Shown here in pieces: positions 21,283 to 29,425 of a stretch of DNA of 33,338 nt. Each line of letters starts with the position of its first letter. Position 1 is the stretch's first letter. Source of the DNA: Patescibacteria group bacterium (lineage in GTDB: Bacteria; Patescibacteriota; Minisyncoccia; Phycocordibacterales; UBA918); the NCBI GenBank assembly GCA_019752815.1, contig JAIELQ010000011.1:1-33338 (forward strand), given 5' to 3'. A model generated the notes under the pieces. That model searched no databases. It saw nothing but the letters and a program-made list of their open reading frames with translations, and was not told where the DNA came from. The position numbers and the translations under genes are program-made.

Positions 21283-22479
21283 ATGGCTCAAGAATCATTT
21301 GATCGCTCAAAGCCGCACGTAAACGTAGGTACTATTGGTCACGTTGACCATGGTAAAACTACCCTTACAGCTGCTATTCTAACGGTGCTTAACCAACGTG
21401 GTAACGGATACTCTGCTACAACAAAAGGAGTAGACGAAATCGATAAGGCGCCAGAAGAAAAGGCGCGCGGTATTACTATTTCTCTTTCACACAGTGAATA
21501 TGGTACTCCAAATCGTCACTACGCACACATCGACGCTCCAGGTCACGCTGACTACATCAAGAACATGATTACTGGTGCTGCTCAAATGGACGGCGCAGTA
21601 CTCGTAGTAGCAGCAACCGACGGTGCGATGCCACAAACACGTGAACACGTACTTTTGGCTAAGCAAGTGGGAGTTCCAAACATTATCGTATTCTTGAACA
21701 AGTGCGATATGGTGGATGATGAAGAAATGCTCATGTTGGTTGAAGAAGAACTTCGCGAACTTTTGACTAAGAACGGATTTGACGGTGCTAACGCTCCAAT
21801 CATCCACGGTTCAGGTCTCAAGGCGCTTGAAGATCCAACATCAGCCTGGGGGGATAAAGTTATTGAGCTCGTTGATGCAATGGACTCATACTTCCCACTT
21901 CCGGAACGACAGCTGGATAAGCCATTCCTTATGCCAGTAGAAGACATCTTCTCTATCGAAGGACGCGGTACAGTAGTAACTGGTCGCGTAGAACGTGGAA
22001 AGGTAAAGGTTGGTGAAAACATTCAAATTGTTGGTATCAAGGATACTCTTGAAACAACAGTAACCGGAGTTGAAATGTTCAACAAGCAATTGGATCAAGC
22101 GCAAGCGGGAGACAACGCGGGTATTCTTATCCGTGGTATCAAGAAAGAAGATGTACACCGTGGTCAAGTTCTCGCTGCTAAGGGTTCAGTAACTCCGCAC
22201 ACCGAATTTGAAGCCGAAGTGTACGTACTCAGTAAAGACGAAGGAGGTCGTCACACACCATTCTTCTCTGGCTACAAGCCACAGTTTTACATCCGAACAA
22301 CTGACGTAACGGGAGAAGTTACGTTGGCTGAAGGTGTTGAAATGACAATGCCGGGAGATACCGCAACATTTAAAGTAAAGCTGGTAGCTCCAGTTGCGCT
22401 TGAACAAGGAGGTAACTTCGCGATTCGTGAAGGAGGGAAGACTGTGGGGGCGGGAGTAGTAACCAAAATCGTAGCCTAA
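21283..22479 (+). CDS. tuf: translation elongation factor Tu
   Basis: A 398-residue EF-Tu, which delivers aminoacyl-tRNA to the ribosome. GHVDHGKTT (19-27), [19 protein letters not shown] and the domain 2-3 signatures ([35 protein letters not shown]) are intact. Small departures are DAPGH for the more common DCPGH and ATDGAMPQT for ATDGPMPQT. Codon choice is uniform with the other translation genes. rpsJ follows, but 168 nt later with palindrome D in between, whereas in classical operons the two are often close together. Confidence 0.98.
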   Translation: MAQESFDRSKPHVNVGTIGHVDHGKTTLTAAILTVLNQRGNGYSATTKGVDEIDKAPEEKARGITISLSHSEYGTPNRHYAHIDAPGHADYIKNMITGAAQMDGAVLVVAATDGAMPQTREHVLLAKQVGVPNIIVFLNKCDMVDDEEMLMLVEEELRELLTKNGFDGANAPIIHGSGLKALEDPTSAWGDKVIELVDAMDSYFPLPERQLDKPFLMPVEDIFSIEGRGTVVTGRVERGKVKVGENIQIVGIKDTLETTVTGVEMFNKQLDQAQAGDNAGILIRGIKKEDVHRGQVLAAKGSVTPHTEFEAEVYVLSKDEGGRHTPFFSGYKPQFYIRTTDVTGEVTLAEGVEMTMPGDTATFKVKLVAPVALEQGGNFAIREGGKTVGAGVVTKIVA

Positions 22480-22607
22480 GCGCGATTTCTAAAATTACTC
22501 AATCTGCGTTGTTGAACTGCAGAAAATTTAGTTCACCGTACTCAGGTACGGCTCACCAAATTTTCTTTGTTCGCCTAGCATCTCAAGCAATTTAAAAAAT
22601 CGCTCGC
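22480..22607 (+). repeat. stop-codon palindrome D (after tuf), about 128 nt
   Basis: Beginning at the base after the TAA of tuf, GCGCGATTTcTaAAATT pairs with AATTTaAAAAATCGCtCGC (ending 22607). GAAAATTT and AAATTTTC form the inner stem. The apex TTCACCGTAC (22532-22541), loop TCAG, GTACGGCTCACC (22546-22557) is nearly identical to copy A, while the outer arms are unrelated. Confidence 0.88.
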
Positions 22608-22646
22608 TAGACTACAAAGTTTGTGTAGATGAAATCTATATTTACC

Positions 22647-23006
22647 ATGGCTACAAAAGCAACTACCACTCCTAAAAAAGTGAAGGCCACTGCTGAAACG
22701 GTCTCAAAATTACGCATTCGCGTCCGCGCGTTTGAACACAAGATTTTGGACAGTTCAGTCAAGCAAATCATCGATACGGCCCTACGTTTTGATGCCCAGG
22801 TAGTGGGACCAATCCCATTACCAACGGAAATCAAAAAGTATACCGTTAACCGAGCATCGTTCGTATACAAAGACGCGCGAGAACAATTCGAAATGCGAAC
22901 GCACAAACGTGTGATCGACATTATGAACCCAAGTCCAAAAGTAGTAGAAGCCCTCACCAATTTGTCGCTCCCATCTGGAGTAAACATTGACGTGAAGATG
23001 CTCTAA
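22647..23006 (+). CDS. rpsJ: 30S ribosomal protein S10
   Basis: A 119-residue S10 (from ATG 22647), a component of the 30S head and of transcription antitermination complexes with NusB. The core [24 protein letters not shown] and [15 protein letters not shown] is typical; an N-terminal extension of about 20 residues rich in Lys, Thr and Ala precedes it. An earlier in-frame ATG (22629) exists. S10 normally leads straight into rplC; here a terminator follows and rplC lies 5.1 kb away. Confidence 0.96.
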   Translation: MATKATTTPKKVKATAETVSKLRIRVRAFEHKILDSSVKQIIDTALRFDAQVVGPIPLPTEIKKYTVNRASFVYKDAREQFEMRTHKRVIDIMNPSPKVVEALTNLSLPSGVNIDVKML

Positions 23007-23027
23007 TGCTCATTTGGAAGGCAGATA

Positions 23028-23060
23028 AACAAAACACACCCCACCGGGGTGTGTTTTGTT
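23028..23060 (+). terminator. intrinsic terminator after rpsJ
   Basis: AACAAAACACACCCC, loop ACC, GGGGTGTGTTTTGTT: a perfect 15-bp stem. Confidence 0.88.
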
Positions 23061-23126
23061 GTGGGTACAACCAGTCACAATCAACACTCTAAGTATCGTA
23101 CAATTAACTTTATAAGTAATTTCACT

Positions 23127-24104
23127 ATGACCCTCAAACATCAACTCATTATTCTAATTCCACTTGTTATCATCGCCACTGTTTTATTGGGATACAATTT
23201 TATGTCTGCCCAGTGGGCAGGACCGACGGCAACAGCACCAAATAATAATACACTAGCCCCTATCAACGTAGGTTCAAGTACACAGCAAAAGGCTGGGACA
23301 TTAGGTGTTGGTGGTTTAATTGTGTTTGGCCCAGCGTATATTCGTGGTGCTTCAACCAGTGAAGTTTTTGATAACGCGGTAACTTTTGAAGTAGAAGGTA
23401 GAATCGGTGCTGATGCCTATTGTGACGAAAATGGTCTCAATTGTATCAATGTTTTAGGTCAGCAATTAGGTACAACTTCACCAAATTTAGGTGCGAGCCT
23501 CCTTCCTGGTTGGCCAGATATGATCTTGTGTGATTTTAATGTTCGGGAGCAACGGCAAGTTGGCGTTACTTGGAACAATCAGTATCCAATTTATACCACG
23601 GATGATTACATTGTATTTAATTCTGTTTTTGAACGTCAAGGAACTTCTGATAGATCTCCAGGTATCATTAGTTACGGAAGTTTACAATTTAACATCGATG
23701 GATCAATGCGTAATCCGGTCGCCATGAGAGGTAATTGCCACCAATCAATGCAACAGCTTTCGCAGCAAGGTCGTACCTTTGCCTTCGGTGTGAGTCAGTA
23801 TGGTTTTGTCTCTAATGTTCGTTACGTCCCCGGGGGTCATGCCTTAACTAAAACACTCCAGGATGCCGGCGTGCCTGGTATTCAAAATTGGAATGTTTCG
23901 TCAATAGCGGCCCGCAATGCTGAGATGGCTTGGGTGTGTAACTACTTTCACCCTGGCAGTGTTCCAGTTGATGTTCGGATCGGCGCATACAATTCACCAA
24001 GTGATAACGGCATCCATTTGTTAAATGCGAGCAACCAATGGCAGTGGAGTGGGGCGGGGTCTTATAACAGACGTATCGACGGTCTCTATTGTCGGTTACC
24101 ATAA
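23127..24104 (+). CDS. membrane-anchored APINVG-stem protein, long variant
   Basis: A 325-residue protein starting with a membrane helix (LIILIPLVIIATVLLGYNFM), then the stem SAQWAGPTATAPNNNTLAPI and NVGSSTQQKAGTLG, the YCDENGLNC Cys pair, and a variable domain of about 200 residues (LLPGWPDMILCDFN ... IDGLYCRLP) that I cannot assign. Its first 150 bp are close at DNA level to the gene at 27380, and its plan matches the gene at 3656. The ORF track extends it upstream to 23049, but that part overlaps the rpsJ terminator; TATAAG (23111-23116) lies 10 nt before ATG 23127. The next gene follows after 13 nt. Confidence 0.75.
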   Translation: MTLKHQLIILIPLVIIATVLLGYNFMSAQWAGPTATAPNNNTLAPINVGSSTQQKAGTLGVGGLIVFGPAYIRGASTSEVFDNAVTFEVEGRIGADAYCDENGLNCINVLGQQLGTTSPNLGASLLPGWPDMILCDFNVREQRQVGVTWNNQYPIYTTDDYIVFNSVFERQGTSDRSPGIISYGSLQFNIDGSMRNPVAMRGNCHQSMQQLSQQGRTFAFGVSQYGFVSNVRYVPGGHALTKTLQDAGVPGIQNWNVSSIAARNAEMAWVCNYFHPGSVPVDVRIGAYNSPSDNGIHLLNASNQWQWSGAGSYNRRIDGLYCRLP

Positions 24105-24117
24105 TTAAAAATACAGT

Positions 24118-24369
24118 ATGAAACAATACATTATCGGAGGAATCATTGGACTACTACTCGGCACACTTTTTGGTTTATCAGCCGCTGCTCATTCATTATT
24201 CGTGACTGGAGTATCAGCGCCAACTTTTACATCATCACCGACCGCACCAGTTGGGGAGGCGCCGTACGTAGTTGAAGAGCTCGAATTTATCGAAGGTGTC
24301 CCCACCCCAGACCCTGCAACTATCCCACCACCCTCTGATGATCAATTGATTATTCAGCCAGGGGATTAG
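24118..24369 (+). CDS. small Gly-zipper membrane anchor with Pro-rich tail
   Basis: An 83-residue protein: membrane helix IIGGIIGLLLGTLFGLSAAA-like at the N-terminus with GxxxG spacing, then a Pro/Glu-rich acidic tail (PTPDPATIPPPSDDQ). No family recognised. It is 13 nt downstream of the APINVG-stem gene and ends at a terminator, so it closes a two-gene operon. Confidence 0.7.
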   Translation: MKQYIIGGIIGLLLGTLFGLSAAAHSLFVTGVSAPTFTSSPTAPVGEAPYVVEELEFIEGVPTPDPATIPPPSDDQLIIQPGD

Positions 24370-24377
24370 GATATCTC

Positions 24378-24405
24378 AAACCACACTCGTTAGAGTGTGG
24401 TTTTT
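24378..24405 (+). terminator. intrinsic terminator
   Basis: AAACCACACTC, loop GTTA, GAGTGTGGTTTTT. Confidence 0.92.
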
Positions 24406-24444
24406 AGTTATTCACAGCCAAAGGTATTATTTTCTATAAAAATG

Positions 24445-24495
24445 GTATAGTAATTAGTAATTGGGGGGCTCTCTTTTGAGGGGCCCTCTTTTTTA
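24445..24495 (+). promoter_or_regulatory. promoter and possible attenuator before the DUF1996 gene
   Basis: TATAGT (24445-24450) would start a transcript near 24458. The leader immediately shows a G-run, CTCTC-TTTT-GAG pairing and GGGGCCCTCTTTTTT, a terminator-like hairpin about 35 nt before the ATG at 24527. Either it ends a short transcript or acts as an attenuator. Confidence 0.4.
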
Positions 24496-24526
24496 TAAGA
24501 AAAAAAATCACTAAACAATTTTTACC

Positions 24527-27253
24527 ATGAGTCCCAAACAAACCGTTACAAAAACTTTTCAATTTGTCGGAGCAAGTTTTGTTGCCCTGGCAATGTTGCT
24601 TATCAGTTTTATCATCACCTCAGATGTAATTGCTCGTGGGGCCTCAAATTCGCTAGCCGAGGTAAGTGATTATGTTCGGGAAATGCGTAATAGTTTTGCA
24701 GTAATTGAGATGGCTGATTTACCTGCTCAGGTTATCGGTAGTAACACTACCCCGACAAGCCAAGTCATTACTCGGGGTACTACCCAGAGTTCGATGCCGT
24801 TCCCGCGTGGTGAGCGTTCAATTAATGCGCATGGTTTTCGTTTCTTCTGTGTACCGTCACACTTTAATTATGATGATCCGGTAGTGTATCCAGGACAGTC
24901 AGGACGGGCGCACCTTCACATGTTCTACGGTAATACGGGCGTAGATTTTCGTAGTACCAGTAACAGCATCATCAATACAGGTGCATCAAGTTGCGACGGC
25001 GGTATTACCAACCGTTCAGCCTACTGGATTCCTGCTCTCTATAATGCCGCGGGCGAAGTAGTGTTACCAAGATCAATAAACTTGTACTACAAAAGTTGGG
25101 TAACTGATCGTTCCCGAATTCGTCCGGTACCAGCGGGGTTACAAATTCTGGCTAACCCATCAATTTTGAACTCAGGTGGAGTTGGTATAACTGGACGACA
25201 AACACAACAAGAAATCTGGCAACGTTCAATCCGCGTAACTGATCATGATGGTTTATCAATTGAAATTATCTTCCCTGACTGTATTGCGGTTGATGCTCAG
25301 GGCAATCCAATTTTGACCAGTCCCGGAGGAACGAGTCACGTCGCCTATTCTACAGGAAGTTGCCCAGCTTCTCACCCGTATACCATTCCCCAGCTAACTC
25401 AGATTATTAATTGGGACAATGTGCCGTTTAACTCGAATTGGCAATTAGCTTCTGATGCCAGTCCTGCTGACAAAGGAGGCACTGCCCATGCTGACTATAT
25501 GGCTGCGTGGACACCGGCATCTGCTCAGATTATGGCTGATTGTGTACGTGATATGTACCATGAATGTGGACCAGCGTTGCAACAATTTGCTGCTGACCAG
25601 TTCTACTCACCGAGTGGTCAGCAAGTATATATACCATTTGCAGTGGCTCCCGGTGCTGACACCACACCTTTAAATGGTACGTGGCCAAAGATGTTGACGA
25701 GTGGTGGTACGACTTCAGTGAACCATACGATCGATACTGACCGTGATGGTCATCCAGATATGCATGACAATTGTCCAGCCATTGCCAATCCAACCCAACA
25801 AGATAGTGATAGTGATGGTCAGGGCGATGCCTGTGATACGCCAGCACCGGTAGTTCCACCCGTGGTCACCGCACCATTTGCGGCTGGGGCTCGCGTAGTG
25901 ACGACAGATACAGTGAATATTCGTGCTGTCGCCGGCACTACAGGAACATTGCTGGGACAGCAAGCTCGTGGGGCCATAGGTGTTGTACGACCAAACGCTG
26001 CCGTGTCTGCCAATAACTTCACGTGGCTCAATATTGATTTTGCGAGTGGTGTTGATGGCTGGGTAACAGCGCAATTCCTTGCAGCTGCACCGACGACAAC
26101 GACATCGCCGGTAACTGTGCCGACTACGACACCAGTCACTCCAACACCACCACCTGTACCAGTTGTAGTGGATACAGATGCTGATGGTATTCAGGATGAT
26201 CGTGATAACTGCCCTGCAGTTGCCAATCGTACTCAAATTGATACCGATGCTGACGGTAGGGGTGATGCTTGCGATAGTACTCCGGGTACATTACCACCAC
26301 CTGCGCCACCAACAACTCCAACAACTCCAACAACGCCGCATGATCACGATGCACACTGGAATTTCAGTTTGACTGGTCTCACCAATGGTCAAACAGTCAG
26401 TGGAATTATTAATGTTGCAGCGGTCGTTACTGGTACTACTGAGGTGAATGAAATCCTCTTTACAATTAATGGTCGTCGAGTAAATCGTGAGTACACCGCT
26501 CCGTATTTCCTTAATGGTGACCGACGTGGGGTGCCGATTGGTTACAATACTGCTCGTTTAGGTAATGGTGAACATGTACTACGGATTACGGTAAAGGCCC
26601 ATGGTGGTCAAAAGACCCAAGACATTCGCTTCACAGTTCAAAATGGAACAGTTACAACCCCAACCCCTGCTCCAGCTCCAACTCCAACACCTGTTCCAAC
26701 CCCAACCCCAACCCCTAAACCATCGGTTCCTACCACGACTGTAAATGCCCCTACGGCTCGAACTATCTATACACTCAGTACACTAAGTCCTGACGGAAAG
26801 CCTGGTTCGTACCTTGATCTGCGGCACCGTACCGAATGGGCGGTACAATCTGGTGTTGTCGCTTTTACTTTTAAAGTCGATACAACCGCTGGTATTCAGG
26901 TACTGATGAATAAAGGGGATGCCTTTACGAGTCGAACAAGTGCCTTTGACCTGCGTGTCTATGAGGGTTCATTTGTAGCAACTTTTCGGGATGCTATCGG
27001 CGGTTATAAGACTGGTCAGTTAGCAGTTAACGCGAATACTTGGTATACCGCCCGGTACGAATTTTCACCAACCGGTAGTAAGGTATACCTTAATAATCAG
27101 TTGGTCACCGAAACAGCCGTCTCCTCTAACGGTAGTTGGGCAGGCAATACATCTAATTTGCGTATCGGTGGTAGCAGTTGGAATGATGGTACCAAGACCT
27201 ATTACGAGATCGTAACAGGTCAAATGAAAGACATTTCTATCACAACCCGTTAA
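24527..27253 (+). CDS. large exported multidomain protein: DUF1996, TSP3, SH3b, Ig-like, LamG
   Basis: A 908-residue protein anchored by one N-terminal helix (about 13-34). Domains in order: DUF1996 (about 100-390; FRFFCVPSHFNYDDPVV, GRAHLHMFYGNTG); a thrombospondin type 3 calcium repeat (about 404-438; DTDRDGHPDMHDNCP); a bacterial SH3 domain (about 448-520; TVNIRAVAGTTGTLLG); a second TSP3 repeat (about 547-583; DTDADGIQDDRDNCP); an Ig-like domain (about 608-704); a Pro-Thr linker; and a LamG/concanavalin-like C-terminal domain (about 745-905). SH3b and LamG suggest binding to cell-wall or glycan ligands, and TSP3 calcium-dependent rigidity. A role in attachment to a host cell is a reasonable inference for a CPR organism, but no catalytic motif is seen. 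Confidence 0.88.
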   Translation: MSPKQTVTKTFQFVGASFVALAMLLISFIITSDVIARGASNSLAEVSDYVREMRNSFAVIEMADLPAQVIGSNTTPTSQVITRGTTQSSMPFPRGERSINAHGFRFFCVPSHFNYDDPVVYPGQSGRAHLHMFYGNTGVDFRSTSNSIINTGASSCDGGITNRSAYWIPALYNAAGEVVLPRSINLYYKSWVTDRSRIRPVPAGLQILANPSILNSGGVGITGRQTQQEIWQRSIRVTDHDGLSIEIIFPDCIAVDAQGNPILTSPGGTSHVAYSTGSCPASHPYTIPQLTQIINWDNVPFNSNWQLASDASPADKGGTAHADYMAAWTPASAQIMADCVRDMYHECGPALQQFAADQFYSPSGQQVYIPFAVAPGADTTPLNGTWPKMLTSGGTTSVNHTIDTDRDGHPDMHDNCPAIANPTQQDSDSDGQGDACDTPAPVVPPVVTAPFAAGARVVTTDTVNIRAVAGTTGTLLGQQARGAIGVVRPNAAVSANNFTWLNIDFASGVDGWVTAQFLAAAPTTTTSPVTVPTTTPVTPTPPPVPVVVDTDADGIQDDRDNCPAVANRTQIDTDADGRGDACDSTPGTLPPPAPPTTPTTPTTPHDHDAHWNFSLTGLTNGQTVSGIINVAAVVTGTTEVNEILFTINGRRVNREYTAPYFLNGDRRGVPIGYNTARLGNGEHVLRITVKAHGGQKTQDIRFTVQNGTVTTPTPAPAPTPTPVPTPTPTPKPSVPTTTVNAPTARTIYTLSTLSPDGKPGSYLDLRHRTEWAVQSGVVAFTFKVDTTAGIQVLMNKGDAFTSRTSAFDLRVYEGSFVATFRDAIGGYKTGQLAVNANTWYTARYEFSPTGSKVYLNNQLVTETAVSSNGSWAGNTSNLRIGGSSWNDGTKTYYEIVTGQMKDISITTR

Positions 27254-27281
27254 ACAATTCTTGAAGCAGCTTATTGTTCAC

Positions 27282-27308
27282 AAAAACCACGCCTTGGCGT
27301 GGTTTTTT
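27282..27308 (+). terminator. intrinsic terminator
   Basis: AAAACCACGCC, loop TT, GGCGTGGTTTTTT. Confidence 0.92.
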
Positions 27309-27367
27309 GCATTACAAATACTAGAGAGCGAGTGGGTATAGATCTCAATCGTTGTGATAACAAGTTG

Positions 27368-27373
27368 TATAAT
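27368..27373 (+). promoter_or_regulatory. -10 box of the APINVG-stem gene at 27380
   Basis: A perfect TATAAT, 6 nt before the ATG; a leaderless start is implied. Confidence 0.55.
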
Positions 27374-27379
27374 TAATTC

Positions 27380-27883
27380 ATGACCCTCAAACACCAACTC
27401 ACCACCCTCATTCCACTCGCAATAATTGTTGCAGGTCTGCTCGGATATAATCTCATGTCTGCGCAGTGGGCAGGACCGACAGCTGTTGCTCCAGACAATA
27501 ATACGTTAGCGCCAATTAATGTTGGTTCAAACTATCAAGCTAAAATTGGCGATCTGGGAGCTATACGAATGCGTGCCGGGGCGTATTGTAACGCTTCTGG
27601 GACATCCTGTTTTGACCCAGCTACCATAAACCAGCAGAGAACATGCCCAGCCAATCAGTTTGTCAGGGGTATAAATACCGACGGTACATTAGTTTGCGCT
27701 ACGGCGACAACAACTGCACCGACAAATTGTACGCAACAAGCAGTAACAGCTCAAGCTTGTGGTGGTGCTACTCCATATTGTCCTGCCGGCTACACCGCTA
27801 CTGGACCTGTATATTATGGGACCAGATGTAGTACTAATTATGAGTGGGCACTTCAAAATTGTATCCGCGTAGTCTGTACCTAA
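27380..27883 (+). CDS. membrane-anchored APINVG-stem protein, short Cys-rich variant
   Basis: A 167-residue paralogue of the proteins at 3656 and 23127. The N-terminus (MTLKHQLTTLIPLAIIVAG) and stem (SAQWAGPTAVAPDNNTLAPI, NVGSNYQAKIGDLG) are almost those of the 23127 protein, and the AYCNASGTSCF Cys pair is conserved in position. The C-terminal 90 residues are different and Cys-rich (CPANQF, CTQQAV, CGGATPYCPAGY, CIRVVCT). This points to exported, disulfide-bonded domains of variable type carried on a constant stem. It stands alone, 223 nt before rplC. Confidence 0.75.
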   Translation: MTLKHQLTTLIPLAIIVAGLLGYNLMSAQWAGPTAVAPDNNTLAPINVGSNYQAKIGDLGAIRMRAGAYCNASGTSCFDPATINQQRTCPANQFVRGINTDGTLVCATATTTAPTNCTQQAVTAQACGGATPYCPAGYTATGPVYYGTRCSTNYEWALQNCIRVVCT

Positions 27884-27918
27884 TGGTTGGTAATTTTGTA
27901 TTTCGAGAGGCTAATTCC

Positions 27919-27946
27919 TTGCTTTTTCCTATTGATTCTGTATACT
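27919..27946 (+). promoter_or_regulatory. promoter of the rplC-rplD-rplW-rplB operon
   Basis: TTGCTT (27919-27924), 16 nt, TATACT (27941-27946). The predicted start near 27953 gives a leader of about 154 nt, unusually long for this window. Confidence 0.6.
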
Positions 27947-27952
27947 AGCAAC

Positions 27953-28106
27953 AGCTTTTAAAGACCTACGTTCGCTTATAGGATAGCTCGCTACCCCTAG
28001 AACCAATGGGCACAAATCGCGCTATTTTAGTGTGAGCATGTGCTCGCGCCAAAATAGCGCGATTTGTCGTTCTGGCCTTAAAGCTTTTATTAGTTATTTC
28101 ATTCGT
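27953..28106 (+). promoter_or_regulatory. structured leader of the rplC operon, possible ribosomal-protein regulatory element
   Basis: The leader appears closed by pairing of its first bases (AGCTTTTAAAGACC, 27953-27966) with GGCCTTAAAGCT (28074-28085). Inside is a hairpin of 17 perfect base pairs (28012-28028 with 28051-28067) extended by eight more pairs after one mismatch, ending in a GAGC-ATGT-GCTC tip. In Escherichia coli the S10 leader is controlled by L4; whether a comparable control exists here is inference. Confidence 0.6.
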
Positions 28107-28724
28107 ATGAAATTCATTGTCGGAACAAAAGACTGCATGACACAGATTTTTGACGCAGAGGGTGTTTGTCACCCAGCGACAATTCTCCGTGTTGATCCGG
28201 CTGTTGTGGCACGGATTAAAACAGTTGAGCAAGATGGCTACAGTGCCGTACAGCTGGCTTCTGGATCACAGAAGGAGTCACGTATCGCCAAAGCACAAAA
28301 AGGGCAATTCAGTACACCAAAAGTGGTGATGGAATTTCGTCCAAAAGCTGCGTACAACGAATCAATTGATGGTATGGCCGCAGGCGACACCATCGATGCC
28401 TCAGTGTTTGCAGCGGGCGACACCGTTATTGTGTCTGCCGTCTCAAAAGGTAAAGGGTTCCAAGGTGTAGTGAAGCGTCACGGTTTTGCCGGAGGACGTC
28501 GCTCACACGGACAAAAGCACTCAGAACGTGAACCGGGCTCTATTGGAGCAACAGGTATTAACCGCGTTATGAAAGGTATGCGTATGGCGGGACGTATGGG
28601 TGGTGATCGGATTACGGTCAAGAACCTAACCGTTCTCCAAGTAAACGCAGCCGAAAATCTGCTTCTGATTAAAGGAGCTATCCCTGGTCGAAAGGGTACA
28701 TTAGTAGAAGTCCGTGGTGTCTAA
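28107..28724 (+). CDS. rplC: 50S ribosomal protein L3
   Basis: A 205-residue L3, an early assembly protein that reaches the peptidyl-transferase centre. The start MKFIVGTKDCMTQIF matches the family, so ATG 28107 is used rather than the track's 28032, which lies inside the leader hairpin. Other signatures are KGKGFQGVVKRHGF, GGRRSHGQKH, REPGSIGATG, GRMGGDRITVKNL and KGAIPGRKG. First gene of a four-gene operon; rplD starts 10 nt after the stop. Confidence 0.97.
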   Translation: MKFIVGTKDCMTQIFDAEGVCHPATILRVDPAVVARIKTVEQDGYSAVQLASGSQKESRIAKAQKGQFSTPKVVMEFRPKAAYNESIDGMAAGDTIDASVFAAGDTVIVSAVSKGKGFQGVVKRHGFAGGRRSHGQKHSEREPGSIGATGINRVMKGMRMAGRMGGDRITVKNLTVLQVNAAENLLLIKGAIPGRKGTLVEVRGV

Positions 28725-28734
28725 GTCAAATACT

Positions 28735-29424
28735 ATGAATACAAAAATATATTCTGTAGACGGTAAGGAGGCGGGATCAATTGATTTGCCAACTTCTGTT
28801 TTTGAAGTTTCGTGGAATGCTGACTTGGTGCACGGAGTGGTACTGATGATGCAAGCCAACGCACGCGCTGGTACTGCAAGTACCAAAGGTCGCGGCGATG
28901 TTTCTGGAGGTGGTAAAAAGCCTTGGAAACAAAAAGGTACTGGACGCGCTCGTCATGGCTCAACTCGGTCACCGATTTGGGTAGGTGGTGGAGCAGCGCA
29001 CGGTCCAAAGAGTGAAAAGGACTACTCAAGTAAAATCAATAAAAAAGTGAAGGCAAAAGCTCTCGCGACTGTATTGTCAAAGAAATTTGCTGATACGGAA
29101 ATGATTTTCGTGAACGCTCTCACACTAGCTGAAACTAAAACTGCGCTCGCAAAAACTGCTATCAAAGCGTTGGCCACCGGTACAGGTAAAACTGACCTGG
29201 CTACCAAGCGAAAGAATGCTGCTCTTGTGGTTATTCCAACTCGCGACGAAGCAGTTGAAATGAGTTTCCGCAATTTTGGAAACATCGAAGTAGTTCAAGC
29301 AAAAGATATTAACCCAGTTGATCTCCTTACGTACAAATACGTAATCGTAGCTAATCCGGCCGATACGCTCTCTATTCTAGAAAAACGTATTGCCCCAGTT
29401 GCGGCAACTGCTAACGTAAAATAA
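28735..29424 (+). CDS. rplD: 50S ribosomal protein L4
   Basis: A 229-residue L4, which lines the peptide exit tunnel; in several bacteria it also represses its own operon. The tunnel-loop region is clear (GRGDVSGGGKKPWKQKGTGR, ARHGSTRSPIWVGGGAAHGP). The track start at 28714 overlaps the rplC stop; ATG 28735 gives the normal N-terminus (MNTKIYSVDGKEAG). It ends one base before rplW, so the two are likely coupled in translation. Confidence 0.97.
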   Translation: MNTKIYSVDGKEAGSIDLPTSVFEVSWNADLVHGVVLMMQANARAGTASTKGRGDVSGGGKKPWKQKGTGRARHGSTRSPIWVGGGAAHGPKSEKDYSSKINKKVKAKALATVLSKKFADTEMIFVNALTLAETKTALAKTAIKALATGTGKTDLATKRKNAALVVIPTRDEAVEMSFRNFGNIEVVQAKDINPVDLLTYKYVIVANPADTLSILEKRIAPVAATANVK

Positions 29425-29425
29425 T

